The notes: a model not told the origin generated them from the letters alone. 64,000 nucleotides of DNA from Nocardia blacklockiae (GCF_015477355.1 NZ_JADLRJ010000001.1:372001-436000), one strand, 5' to 3'; counted from the first letter of the stretch, positions 32,577-43,272 are shown. A program made the numbers and translations.

Positions 32577-33317
32577 ATGGGACGTGTAGACGGCAAAGTG
32601 GCACTGATCAGCGGTGGCGCCCGGGGGATGGGCGCGGCACACGCACGACTGCTGGCGGCCGAGGGCGCGCGGGTGGTCGTGGGCGACATCCTCGACGACG
32701 AGGGCAAGGCGCTCGCCGAGGAGATCGGCGCGGCGGCCCGGTTCGTGCACCTCGACGTCACCGAGCCCGATCACTGGGATGTCGCGGTCGCCACGGCCGT
32801 CGAGGAGTTCGGCAAGCTCGACGTGCTGGTCAACAACGCGGGCGTGGTGAACGGCAGCCCGCTGCGCAAGTTCGACCTGGCGCAGTGGCGGCGGATCCTC
32901 GACGTCAACCTCACCGGCACGTTCCTCGGCATGCGCGCCGCGGTCGACCCGATGATCGCCGCGGGCGGCGGGTCGATCGTCAACGTGTCCTCGATCGAGG
33001 GGCTGCGGGGCGCGCCCTGGGCGCACGGCTACGTGGCCTCCAAGTGGGGCGTGCGCGGGCTGGCCAAGTCCGCGGCACTCGAGCTGGCGCCGCACGGGAT
33101 TCGGGTGAACTCACTGCATCCGGGGCTGATCCGCACGCCGATGACCGAGAACATTCCCGACGACCTGGTCACCATCCCGCTGGGCCGCCCGGCCGAGCCG
33201 GCCGAGGTGGCCACGTTCGTGCTGTTCCTGGCCAGCGACGAGTCCGCCTACGCGACCGGTTCGGAATTCGTGGTGGACGGCGGCCTGGTGACCGGGGTCC
33301 CGCACAAGACGTCCTGA
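32577..33317 (+). CDS. hydroxysteroid-dehydrogenase-like SDR (FabG3 type)
   Basis: A 246-residue SDR. SGGARGMGAAHAR (about 12-24), GDILDDEGKALAEE (about 40-53), NNAGVVNG, the catalytic Ser of NVSSIEGL, YVASK, and VNSLHPGLIRTPMT follow M. tuberculosis Rv2002 (FabG3), a 3-alpha/20-beta-hydroxysteroid dehydrogenase, closely. It is therefore likely to act on a steroid or a similar ring alcohol. The ATG at 32577 has no strong ribosome binding site; TATGGT at 32560-32565 would give a very short leader. The KstR-like box upstream supports a sterol link. It is convergent with the sensor kinase, 18 bases apart. Confidence 0.87.
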   Translation: MGRVDGKVALISGGARGMGAAHARLLAAEGARVVVGDILDDEGKALAEEIGAAARFVHLDVTEPDHWDVAVATAVEEFGKLDVLVNNAGVVNGSPLRKFDLAQWRRILDVNLTGTFLGMRAAVDPMIAAGGGSIVNVSSIEGLRGAPWAHGYVASKWGVRGLAKSAALELAPHGIRVNSLHPGLIRTPMTENIPDDLVTIPLGRPAEPAEVATFVLFLASDESAYATGSEFVVDGGLVTGVPHKTS

Positions 33318-33335
33318 GCCCGCGGCCGGTGCCGC

Positions 33336-35126
<1,791 letters not shown>

Positions 35127-36716
35127 TCAGCGCAGCGGGGGCGGGGTGCGGTGGTGGGTGGCCTGTTCGTAGGCATAGGCCATGGCGAGCAGTTTGCCGT
35201 CGTCGAGGGGGCGGCCCAGCAGTTCGACGCCGATCGGCAGGTTCTCGGCGGTGAAGCCCGCCGGCACCGTGATCGCGGGCAGGCCGGTGACGGGGCTGCG
35301 GCCCTCGGCCAGCATCTCCAGCGTGTGGTGCGGGCCGGGGGCGTCGATCGGCGGAGCCGGGGTGTGGGTGGTCGGGTAGAGCAGGGCGTCGAGGCGGTTG
35401 TCGCGGAGTACGCCGAGCATGTACCGGATCATCGCCGCGCGGGCGGCGGACGCCGCCTGGTACAAGGGTGATTCGGTGGTGAAGGGCAGGTAGGCGATGA
35501 GCAGCGCCTGCACGTCGGGCACGGTGGTGTTGGACGCGATGATCTCCCACAGGCTGCGCGCCGGCGGCGTCGGGCCCGACCGCGCCAGATAGTCGTCGAT
35601 GGCCTGGCGGAACTCGTATTCGGTGAGTTCGGCGGCGAGCGAGGCGAGCGGCATCAGCTCGCCGATGTGCACGAATTGCGCGCCCAGCGCGGCCATGTCG
35701 CCGATGGCGCGCTCCACCACCGCGTTGGTGGCCGCGCACCCCGGGTCCGCGGGATCGCCGAAGAAATCGTCCACGATGCCGATCCTGGTGCCCGCCAACG
35801 CGTTCGGATCGAGAAAGGAGATGTAGCTGCGCTCCGGCCGGCCCGAACCCAGGGTGCTGGGGTCGGCGGGGTCCGGCCCGGCGAGCACGTCGAGTAGCAG
35901 GGCGGCGTCGGCGACGGTGCGGGTGATCGGACCGGCGGTGTCCTGGGTGGTCGACAGCGGGATGATCCCGGCCCGGCTGACCAGGCCCGCGGTGGGGCGC
36001 AGGCCTACACAGTTGTTGCGGGCGGCGGGGATTCGGATCGACCCCAGTGTGTCGGTGCCCAGCCCGGCGGTGGCGAACCCGGCGGCGACGGCCGCCGCGG
36101 TGCCGCCGCTGGAGCCGCCCGGCGTGCGGGTGGGGTCGTAGGGATTGCGGGTCTGCCCGCCCAGGGAACTGACGGTGGTCGAGCCCATCGCCCACTCGTG
36201 CATGTTGGTCTTGCCGATGACGAGCGCGCCCGCCTCGCGGAGCAGGCGGGTGACGGTGGCGTCGGCGCCGGGGACGTAGTCGCGGAACAACGCGTTGCCC
36301 GCGGTCGTGGGTAGGTCGGCGGTGTCGATGTTGTCCTTGAGCGCCACCGGAATGCCGTGCAGCGGACCGCGTTCGCCGGTCGCGGCACGCTCGCGGTCGA
36401 GGGCGGCGGCGGTGTCCGGCGCGTCGGCGGCGACGGTGATGAACGCGTTGATCGCGGGTCCGGCCTTGTCGTAGGCGGCGATCCGGTCCAGCTGCCCGTC
36501 CACCAGCTCCCGGGAGCTGAGCGTGCCCGCGTCGAAGGCGCGCCGCACCTGGTCGATCGACATCTCGGCCGGGGACTGCGCCGGGGTCGCGCGGGCGACC
36601 GCCGCGGTGCGCGCGGGCACCGCGAGCCCGAGGCCGGCGGCGCCGGCGAGGAACGTGCGCCGCGACGTCCGCGCGGTGCGGCGCGGCGGAGACGGAATCG
36701 TGGTGCCGGGTGCCAA
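35127..36716 (-). CDS. Tat-exported amidase
   Basis: A 529-residue amidase-signature hydrolase. SRRTFLAGAAGLGLAVP at about 18-34 is a twin-arginine signal peptide. The Ser-cisSer-Lys triad is visible: Lys in VALKDNID (about 124), the cis-Ser in GGSSGG (about 199-204) and the nucleophilic Ser in DTLGSIRIPA (usually DTGGSIRIPA; one Gly is Leu here). It would hydrolyse an amide outside the cytoplasm; the substrate is unknown. The start is TTG at 36716, supported by AGGAGG at 36721-36727 and by the lack of any closer ATG in frame. It runs into the sensor kinase gene with an 18-base gap, possibly an operon. Confidence 0.88.
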   Translation of the reverse strand: MAPGTTIPSPPRRTARTSRRTFLAGAAGLGLAVPARTAAVARATPAQSPAEMSIDQVRRAFDAGTLSSRELVDGQLDRIAAYDKAGPAINAFITVAADAPDTAAALDRERAATGERGPLHGIPVALKDNIDTADLPTTAGNALFRDYVPGADATVTRLLREAGALVIGKTNMHEWAMGSTTVSSLGGQTRNPYDPTRTPGGSSGGTAAAVAAGFATAGLGTDTLGSIRIPAARNNCVGLRPTAGLVSRAGIIPLSTTQDTAGPITRTVADAALLLDVLAGPDPADPSTLGSGRPERSYISFLDPNALAGTRIGIVDDFFGDPADPGCAATNAVVERAIGDMAALGAQFVHIGELMPLASLAAELTEYEFRQAIDDYLARSGPTPPARSLWEIIASNTTVPDVQALLIAYLPFTTESPLYQAASAARAAMIRYMLGVLRDNRLDALLYPTTHTPAPPIDAPGPHHTLEMLAEGRSPVTGLPAITVPAGFTAENLPIGVELLGRPLDDGKLLAMAYAYEQATHHRTPPPLR

Positions 36717-37179
36717 TCGTGCCTCCTGGATGCGTCGTCACCGGTCGCCCGGACGTGTGCCGGTGGCCGATTGCTGAGGATGTCGGCCGAACTTCACTCG
36801 GGCGTTACCGCGCTGTGCCGAGCGGGTGAAGCGGATCAAGCATAGGGGTCGGGGTGACGGCGGCCCGGAACTGGGCAGTCGTTCAGCTACCGTGTCGTAA
36901 TGCGACCGGTCGGTCGCATAAGTCCTGGTACGGCCGTGTTCCTGAGGAAAGGCTTTGGCGGAGATCACGATTCGATAGCGGTCGAGGCTTTCTTACTGCA
37001 AACCCTTTCCAACTACTTTGCGCGTTCTTTACTATTGGCCCGTCTCCGCGCTCTGGGGGCATCCGCTCGAAGTTGCACAGCGTCTCGGCTGTTCACGGCT
37101 TCGCCCGCCAGCTTTCGATGCCAGGCCATGTTTGACCCGATGGACCGAACCGGCGCTCCCGGTTCGGCGAAGGAGAAAA
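36717..37179. other. 463-base divergent intergenic region with SulP-CA leader
   Basis: No gene is supported. The half next to the amidase shows only its ribosome binding site. A -10-like TACTAT at 37030-37035 and the block GCTTTCGATGCC (37111-37122) recur before the second SulP gene, so 37026-37179 is a conserved leader. The A/T-rich stretch at 36985-37036 is the promoter candidate. Confidence 0.45.
37026..37179 (+). promoter_or_regulatory. promoter and leader of first SulP-CA gene
   Basis: TCTTTACTATT at 37026-37036 is identical to 39550-39560 before the paralogue and includes TACTAT as a -10 candidate. The block GCTTTCGATGCC and a CATGTT[T/C]GACC run (37127-37137) also recur. The transcript would carry about 140 untranslated bases, long for such genes, so post-transcriptional control is possible. 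Confidence 0.5.
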
Positions 37180-39384
37180 ATGTCGACCGACACCGATCCC
37201 GCCCGACGGACGTCGCTCCCCGGTCTTTCCGTGGTGCTTCGCCACGATCTACCCGCCTCCGTGGTGGTCTTCCTCGTCGCGTTACCCCTGTCCATCGGCG
37301 TGGCCGTGGCCACCGGCGCCCCCGTGGCCGCCGGCCTGCTGGCCGCCGTCGTGGGCGGACTCGTCGCCGGCCTGTTCGGCGGATCCGCCCTGCAGGTCAG
37401 CGGCCCGACCGCCAGCCTGACCGTGGTGGTTGCCGAGAGCATCAACCAGTTCGGCTGGGCGGCAACATGTTTCATCACCGTGGGCGCGGGCCTGCTGCAG
37501 ATCCTGTTCGGCCTCGGCCGCATCGCGCGCGGCGCGCTGGCCATCGCGCCGGTGGTGGTGCACGGCATGCTCGCCGGGATCGGCATCGTCATCGCGCTGC
37601 AGCAGATGCACGTGCTGCTGGGCGGGCAGTCGCTGAGTTCGTCGTGGCAGAGCATCGTGCAGCTGCCGCATCAGCTGGCGGTGGTCAAGGGCGGCGACGC
37701 CCTGGTCGGCGGCGTCGTGATCGCCATCCTGCTCGGCTGGCGGTACCTGCCGCCGCGGGTGCGCGCGGTGCCCGCGCCGCTGGCCGCGGTGGTCGCCGCG
37801 ACCGCGCTGGCCATGGTGGTGCCGACCAGTGTCGAGCGAATCGTGTTGTCGGGCTCGCTGTTCGACGATCTGGCGCTGCCGCAGTTGCCGCACGGCGGCT
37901 GGGCCGCGATCGCGCTGACCATGGTGACGATCGCGCTCATCGCCAGCGTGGAGACGCTGCTGTCGGCGGTGGCCGTGGACCGGCTGCGCCCCGGGCAGCG
38001 GACCGACCTGGACCGCGAGCTGATCGGCCAGGGCCTGGCCAACATGACCTCCGGGCTGCTCGGCGGCCTGCCCATCGCGGCGGTGATCGTCCGCAGCATC
38101 ACCAACGTGAAAGCGGGTGCGCGGTCCAAGGTCTCGACCATGCTGCACGGCCTGTGGGTGCTGATCTTCGCGGTCGCGCTGGTGGAGGTGGTGCGCCAGA
38201 TTCCCAAGGCGGCGCTGGCCGGGGTGCTCATCGTGATCGGCATCGGGCTGGTGAAGCTGGCCCACATCCGGCTCGCGCGGCGCACCGGCGACCTGATCGT
38301 CTACGCGGTGACGGTGCTGGTCGTGGTGTTCGGCAATCTGCTGGTGGGCATGCTGGTCGGACTGCTGCTGGCCTTCGCGCTGCTGCTGTGGCGGGTGGCG
38401 AAGGTGACGATCACCGCCCGCCCGGTCGGCGCGCGGTGGGTGGTGACCGTCGACGGCACCATGACCTTCATGGCGGTCCCGCGGCTGACCGGTGAGCTGG
38501 CCGAGATCCCGGTCGGCGCGCCCGTCACCGTCGAGATGGCCGTGGACTTCGTCGACCACGCCGCCTCCGAGGTGCTGCACGAGTGGGCCCGGCAGCACGA
38601 GAGTTGCGGCGGCACCGTCGAATTCGTGGAGATGGGCGCGGCGCGGATCGCCGACCTGGCGGTCGGGCCGCCCACCCGCGGCCACGCGCGCCGCATCCTG
38701 GACGAGACGCTGGGCCCGTGGCGGCGCACCGCCCGCACCGACCCGATCGCCGCCGGCGTGGCGGCCTACCACCGCGGCCACGCGCACGTGGTGCGCCCGC
38801 ACCTGGGCGAGCTGCGGGACGGCCAGAATCCGGATTCGCTGTTCATCACCTGTGCCGATTCGCGGATCGTGCCCAACGTGATCACCAGTTCCGGGCCGGG
38901 CGACCTGTTCACGGTCCGCAATATCGGCAACCTGGTGCCGGCCGACGGCCGCGACACCTCCGTGGAGGCCGCACTGGTCTACGCCCTCGACAAGCTCGAC
39001 GTGCGCTCGGTGGTGGTGTGCGGCCATTCCTCCTGCGGCGCAATGGATGCGCTGTACCACGACCGGGTGTCCGGCTCCGGGCTGGACGCGTGGCTGGTGC
39101 ACGGCCGGCCCGCGCTGGAACGGTTCCGCGACGGGCATCCGGTGGCGGTGGCCGCCGCGGCCGCGGGCTTCGCCGAGGTCGACCAGCTGGGCATGGTGAA
39201 CGTCGCGATCCAGCTCGAGGTGCTCGCGCACCACCCCGTGGTACGCCGCGGCATCGAGGAGCGCGGGGTGGTGCTGTCCGGTCTGTTCTTCGACATCGCG
39301 ACCGCCCGCGTCATCGAGATCCACGCCGGGGGAATCGGCGAGATCGGGGACGCCCCAAGGCAAGTCACGGCGCTACCGGTGTGA
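37180..39384 (+). CDS. SulP-STAS-beta-carbonic anhydrase fusion (copy 1)
   Basis: A 734-residue three-part protein. Residues about 20-410 form a SulP/SLC26 anion transporter with ten or more hydrophobic segments (opening RHDLPASVVVFLVALPLSIG). About 415-495 is a short STAS-like domain. Residues about 525-725 are a beta-carbonic anhydrase with zinc ligands Cys558 and Asp560 (CADSR), His616 and Cys619 (GHSSCGAM). Fusing the enzyme to the transporter would interconvert CO2 and bicarbonate at the transport site; M. tuberculosis Rv3273 has this layout. The ATG at 37180 follows AGGAG. A tandem paralogue lies 294 bases downstream after a perfect terminator. The transported ion (bicarbonate or another anion) is inferred. 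Confidence 0.92.
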   Translation: MSTDTDPARRTSLPGLSVVLRHDLPASVVVFLVALPLSIGVAVATGAPVAAGLLAAVVGGLVAGLFGGSALQVSGPTASLTVVVAESINQFGWAATCFITVGAGLLQILFGLGRIARGALAIAPVVVHGMLAGIGIVIALQQMHVLLGGQSLSSSWQSIVQLPHQLAVVKGGDALVGGVVIAILLGWRYLPPRVRAVPAPLAAVVAATALAMVVPTSVERIVLSGSLFDDLALPQLPHGGWAAIALTMVTIALIASVETLLSAVAVDRLRPGQRTDLDRELIGQGLANMTSGLLGGLPIAAVIVRSITNVKAGARSKVSTMLHGLWVLIFAVALVEVVRQIPKAALAGVLIVIGIGLVKLAHIRLARRTGDLIVYAVTVLVVVFGNLLVGMLVGLLLAFALLLWRVAKVTITARPVGARWVVTVDGTMTFMAVPRLTGELAEIPVGAPVTVEMAVDFVDHAASEVLHEWARQHESCGGTVEFVEMGAARIADLAVGPPTRGHARRILDETLGPWRRTARTDPIAAGVAAYHRGHAHVVRPHLGELRDGQNPDSLFITCADSRIVPNVITSSGPGDLFTVRNIGNLVPADGRDTSVEAALVYALDKLDVRSVVVCGHSSCGAMDALYHDRVSGSGLDAWLVHGRPALERFRDGHPVAVAAAAAGFAEVDQLGMVNVAIQLEVLAHHPVVRRGIEERGVVLSGLFFDIATARVIEIHAGGIGEIGDAPRQVTALPV

Positions 39385-39431
39385 GGGGGGACCTCCGGCC
39401 GCGGGCGACGGCCGGGGGTCGGTAGGTCGGG

Positions 39432-39462
39432 CAACGCCCCGGGGTGAGCACCCGGGGCGTTG
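39432..39462 (+). terminator. intrinsic terminator after copy 1
   Basis: CAACGCCCCGGG and CCCGGGGCGTTG form a perfect 12-bp stem with a 7-base loop, 47 bases after the stop. It separates the transcripts of the two SulP-CA genes. Confidence 0.85.
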
Positions 39463-39549
39463 TTGCGTCGGAGGCGACGGTGTGAGGGCCGTCACCTCGG
39501 GATGCGGAAGTGTCCTGAGCTGAATATCCTTTTCTCAGGCTTTGCTAAG

Positions 39550-39678
39550 TCTTTACTATTAATCTCGCCTTACTTCCGGGTGACTGTGGGACAGCGTCGT
39601 CGCACAGCTGCTTTCGATGCCTGGAGAACATGTTCGACCAACCGGATCGGCCGCACCCGGTCCTGGTGAAGGAGCAAT
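39550..39678 (+). promoter_or_regulatory. promoter and leader of second SulP-CA gene
   Basis: TCTTTACTATT (39550-39560) and GCTTTCGATGCC (39610-39621) match the leader of copy 1, in the same order but about 25 bases closer to the start. The region upstream (39520-39550) is A/T-rich for this genome. The ATG at 39679 has AAGGAG close by. Confidence 0.5.
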
Positions 39679-41901
39679 ATGTCCACCGACACCGATACCA
39701 CGTCCAGATCGGACCTCTCGCCGGAGAGATCGTGGTCTGATCGTCTGTCTTCTGTTACGCGCCATGATCTTCCCGCGTCGATCGTGGTGTTTCTGGTCGC
39801 TTTGCCGTTGTCGCTGGGTATCGCGATCGCGTCGGATGCTCCTATCGCCGCGGGGTTGATCGCGGCCGCGGTCGGCGGGATCGTGGTCGGGGTGCTGGGC
39901 GGTGCGCCGTTGCAGGTGTCCGGGCCGGCGGCGGGATTGACGGTGGTGGTCGCGGAGACCATTCATCAGTTCGGGTGGAAGACAACGTGTTTCATCACGG
40001 TGGCGGCGGGGCTGTTGCAGGTGGTGTTCGGGCTCTCGCGGATCGCGCGGGCGGCGTTGGCGATCGCGCCGGTGGTAGTGCACGCGATGCTGGCCGGGAT
40101 CGGGGTGACGATCGCGTTGCAGCAGGTGCATGTGCTGCTGGGCGGGTCCTCACGCAGTTCGGCGTTCGAGAATCTGACCGAGTTGCCGGGTCAGTTGCTG
40201 CACTTGCACGGTGCCGATGTGGTGATCGGGTTGATCGTGATCGGGATCATCGTGGCGTGGCGGTGGATGCCGGCGCGGGTGAAGATCATCCCGGGTCCGT
40301 TGGTGGCGGTGCTGGTGGGGACGGTGTTGTCGCTGGTGCTGCCCGGGGATCCGGTGCGGATCGCGATCGAGGGATCGTTGTTCGACGCAATCGGCCTGCC
40401 CGGACTGCCCTCGGGGGACTGGGGTGCGGTCGTGCTGGCGGTGCTGACGATCGCGTTGATCGCGAGTGTGGAATCGCTGCTGTCGGCGGTCGCGGTGGAC
40501 AAGCTGCACACCGGGCCCCGCACCCATTTCGATCGGGAGTTGATGGCCCAGGGCGCGGCGAACGTGACCTCGGGGCTGCTGGGCGGGTTGCCGGTCACCG
40601 GGGTGATCGTGCGCAGTTCCACCAATGTCGCGGCGGGCGCGAAGTCCAAGGCGTCGGCGCTGCTGCACGGAGTGTGGATTCTGGTGTTCTCCATCGCGCT
40701 GGTCTCGGTGGTGCAGCAGATCCCGAAAGCCGCGCTGGCCGGGTTGCTGATCGTGGTCGGTGTGCAGCTGGTGAAACTGGCCCACATCCGCCTCGCCCGG
40801 CGCACCGGGGATCTGGCGGTGTACGCGGTCACCATGGCCGCGGTCGTGTTCTTGAACCTGCTCGAGGGTGTGCTGATCGGGTTGGCGCTGGCGTTCGTGC
40901 TGCTGCTGTGGCGGGTGGTACGGGTCTCGGTGCACGCCGCACCCGTGACCGGCACGGAGCGGTGGATCGTCAGTATCGACGGCACCTGCACCTTCCTGGC
41001 GCTGCCGAAGCTGACCAAGGAACTGGCCAAGGTCCCCACCGGCACCGACGTACTCGTCGAACTCACCGTCGACTTCCTCGACCACGCCGCCTACGAAGCC
41101 ATCCACGACTGGGCCCGCCAACACGAGAACACCGGCGGCACCGTCGAATTCGTGGAAATCGGCACGGCGCGCATGGAACACGCCCTGACCGGACCGCCCA
41201 AGCGCGGCCGGGCCCGCGGGCTGCTCGACGAGGTGCTCGGCCCGTGGCAGGAGCGTTCGGAGAACCCGGTCGCCGCCGGTGTCGCGGCCTACCACCGCAG
41301 TCACGCGCACGTGGTACGGCCGCATCTGGACGAGCTGCGGGACAAGCAGGATCCGCACTCGCTGTTCCTCACCTGCGCCGACTCGCGGATCGTGCCCAAC
41401 GTGATCACCAACAGCGGGCCCGGTGACCTATTCACCGTCCGCAACGTCGGCAACCTCATTCCCGCCGACGGGTCGGACACGTCGCTCGAGGCGGCCATCT
41501 CCTTCGCGGTGGACAACCTGCAGGTCCGCAATGTGGTCGTGTGCGGGCATTCGTCGTGCGGCGCGATGCAGGCGCTGCTGTCGGGCGCCTCGGCCGGTCC
41601 GGGGCTGGACAACTGGCTGGCGCACGGCCGGCCCAGCCTGGAGACCTACCAGGCCGGACACCCGATCCGGGCGGCGGCCGCGGCCGCCGGCTACGACGAG
41701 GCCGCGCAGCTGAGCATGGTGAATGTCGCCGTGCAGGTCGAGACGCTCCAGGCGCACCCGGTGATCCGCCAGGCGGTCGCCGAACGCGGCCTCACGGTCT
41801 CGGGGCTGTTCTTCGACATCTCCTCGGCCAACGTGCTCGAGGTGACCGCCGAGGGCATCAGCGAGATCGCCGACCAGCCGGCAGCGCCGGTCACGGTGTG
41901 A
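39679..41901 (+). CDS. SulP-STAS-beta-carbonic anhydrase fusion (copy 2)
   Basis: A 740-residue paralogue of the preceding gene, with the same SulP (about 28-415), STAS (about 425-505) and beta-carbonic anhydrase (about 535-730) parts. The zinc ligands are Cys566, Asp568, His624 and Cys627. Both start MSTDTD, so the copies arose by duplication. The first 1.2 kb of this copy uses many TTG, GTG and other G-ending codons, unlike the C-ending preference of its last third and of copy 1, suggesting transfer or conversion. It has its own leader and terminator, so expression can differ from copy 1. It probably transports an inorganic anion coupled to CO2 hydration. Confidence 0.92.
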   Translation: MSTDTDTTSRSDLSPERSWSDRLSSVTRHDLPASIVVFLVALPLSLGIAIASDAPIAAGLIAAAVGGIVVGVLGGAPLQVSGPAAGLTVVVAETIHQFGWKTTCFITVAAGLLQVVFGLSRIARAALAIAPVVVHAMLAGIGVTIALQQVHVLLGGSSRSSAFENLTELPGQLLHLHGADVVIGLIVIGIIVAWRWMPARVKIIPGPLVAVLVGTVLSLVLPGDPVRIAIEGSLFDAIGLPGLPSGDWGAVVLAVLTIALIASVESLLSAVAVDKLHTGPRTHFDRELMAQGAANVTSGLLGGLPVTGVIVRSSTNVAAGAKSKASALLHGVWILVFSIALVSVVQQIPKAALAGLLIVVGVQLVKLAHIRLARRTGDLAVYAVTMAAVVFLNLLEGVLIGLALAFVLLLWRVVRVSVHAAPVTGTERWIVSIDGTCTFLALPKLTKELAKVPTGTDVLVELTVDFLDHAAYEAIHDWARQHENTGGTVEFVEIGTARMEHALTGPPKRGRARGLLDEVLGPWQERSENPVAAGVAAYHRSHAHVVRPHLDELRDKQDPHSLFLTCADSRIVPNVITNSGPGDLFTVRNVGNLIPADGSDTSLEAAISFAVDNLQVRNVVVCGHSSCGAMQALLSGASAGPGLDNWLAHGRPSLETYQAGHPIRAAAAAAGYDEAAQLSMVNVAVQVETLQAHPVIRQAVAERGLTVSGLFFDISSANVLEVTAEGISEIADQPAAPVTV

Positions 41902-41907
41902 CGACAC

Positions 41908-41943
41908 GGGTGCGGGGCCGTCGGCGGCGACGGCCTCGCACCC
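41908..41943 (+). terminator. terminator after copy 2
   Basis: GGGTGCGGGGCCGTC and GACGGCCTCGCACCC form a 15-bp stem with one mismatch and a 6-base loop, seven bases after the stop. It ends just before the ribosome binding site of the next gene. Confidence 0.8.
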
Positions 41944-41968
41944 GCCGCCCTTCCGTAGGGTGGTGATC

Positions 41969-42364
41969 ATGGTTTCGGAGTTCCAGCGGTTCCGGGCGTC
42001 GGTCGCCGAGCGGCCGACGCTGAACCTCGTCTACCGCATCGTGGTCGGCGTGGTGGGTGTCGCGGTGCTGGCGGCCGGGATCGTCGCCATTCCCTACCCG
42101 GGCCCCGGCTGGCTGATCGTCTTCGCGGGCCTGGGCATCCTCGCGACCGAATTCGTCTGGGCCCACCGCCTGCTGCAATGGACCCGCGAGCGCTACCGTC
42201 GCGTCATGGACTGGTACGCCGGGCGCGGCCTCATCGTGAAAACCCTCGGCGCCCTCCTCACCGTGGCCGTAGTACTCCTCACCCTCTGGCTCCTGAACAC
42301 CTTCGGCGCGGTCGGCCACTGGTTCGGCCTCGACGTGCCCTGGCTGCACAGCCCCCTGTTCTGA
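41969..42364 (+). CDS. small PGPGW-motif membrane protein (TIGR02611 type)
   Basis: A 131-residue membrane protein. Two helices flank the sequence IPYPGPGWLIVFAGLGIL (about 42-59), the PGPGW signature of the TIGR02611/Pgpgw family. A third hydrophobic helix is at about 88-110. A basic stretch (WTRERYRRVMDWY) lies between on the cytoplasmic side. The ATG at 41969 follows TAGGGTGG. Family members are widespread in actinomycetes; their function is unknown. The gene stands alone after the SulP-CA terminator. Confidence 0.8.
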   Translation: MVSEFQRFRASVAERPTLNLVYRIVVGVVGVAVLAAGIVAIPYPGPGWLIVFAGLGILATEFVWAHRLLQWTRERYRRVMDWYAGRGLIVKTLGALLTVAVVLLTLWLLNTFGAVGHWFGLDVPWLHSPLF

Positions 42365-42476
42365 CCGCGCGCGCCGCGTGGCTGCCGGACCCGGGTCGCG
42401 GCGGGTTCTAGGCTTGGCGCGGCAGTGCCAAGGTGGTAGGTGCGGCAATCGGTGGAATCGGCTGGAGCGGAGTCGG

Positions 42477-43139
42477 ATGGACATGGTCGCGGAAGCGGTG
42501 GCGGCGGCGCACGGTGCGGTGGTACCGGGCACGATGCTGACCAGACCGCAGTGGCTGGGGGAGCGCATCGCCGACATGGGGATCTCGTGGGGCACCGGCA
42601 ATTCGCGGGTCGCGGGCACGCTGTGGTGGTGCATGGCGGCGTCGTCGCTGGTGGATCCGATCGCCACCGCCTACGCCGAGGGCCGCGCCGCCGCCCTGCC
42701 CGAATTGGAACACCTGCGATGCGAGATCCGGCCGGACGGCGGCGTGGAACGCGTGCTGCCCGCGGACCCGGTCGCCGGAGCGGAACCCGACCCGGCGGCC
42801 GTCGGGCCCGCGCTGCGAAACACGTTGGGGCGCATCATCCCCGCCGTCGCGGAGGTCTCGGGGGCGGGCGTCGCGTCGCTGTGGGCGATCGTCGCCGACG
42901 CGATCGGCAACCGGGCCCTCGACGCCGGGGACGGCGAGGCCGGGGCGCGGCTGGCCCGCGAGGTGGCCGGGCGGCTGCCGGTGCCGCGGTTCACCGACGT
43001 CGGCGCGCGCACCTTCGTCCGGCGCATCTCGTGCTGCCTGGTGTTCGAGGTGCCGGGGTGCGACATGTGCACCTCCTGCCCGAAACGCCCCGCCGCCGAA
43101 CGCCGGCGGCTGCTGGCCGACCTGGCGGCCGACGCCTGA
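42477..43139 (+). CDS. FhuF-like (2Fe-2S)-binding protein
   Basis: A 220-residue protein whose C-terminus carries CC-x10-C-x2-C (CCLVFEVPGCDMCTSC, about 194-209). This is the cluster motif of FhuF-type ferric-siderophore reductases and of the FhuF C-terminal domain family. The N-terminal part is helical with TWW-like TLWWCMAASS (about 48-57). It may reduce iron in siderophores inside the cytoplasm. The ATG at 42477 follows GGAG with tight spacing. It stands alone between a membrane protein gene and thrS; no siderophore genes are near. A general redox role is the alternative. Confidence 0.8.
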   Translation: MDMVAEAVAAAHGAVVPGTMLTRPQWLGERIADMGISWGTGNSRVAGTLWWCMAASSLVDPIATAYAEGRAAALPELEHLRCEIRPDGGVERVLPADPVAGAEPDPAAVGPALRNTLGRIIPAVAEVSGAGVASLWAIVADAIGNRALDAGDGEAGARLAREVAGRLPVPRFTDVGARTFVRRISCCLVFEVPGCDMCTSCPKRPAAERRRLLADLAADA

Positions 43140-43272
43140 TCCCGGCGCGACAAGCCGGTCCATCGGCGCATGCTCGGGATGCTCCCGATAGCATGGTCGC
43201 GCCGGGCACTTCCGCGTGTCCGCAGACACCCGCGGGCACCCCGCCCGCCCGAACGCCAAGGAGAGCGCAGCC

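Noticed and set aside
30556-32589. 680-residue methyltransferase fusion
   Set aside because: Homology ends at ARKP and the remainder is antisense to a well-supported reductase gene; a one-base frameshift explains it better.
43140-43272. T-box leader for thrS
   Set aside because: No specifier loop, T-box sequence or antiterminator pairing is visible in the 130 bases before the start.
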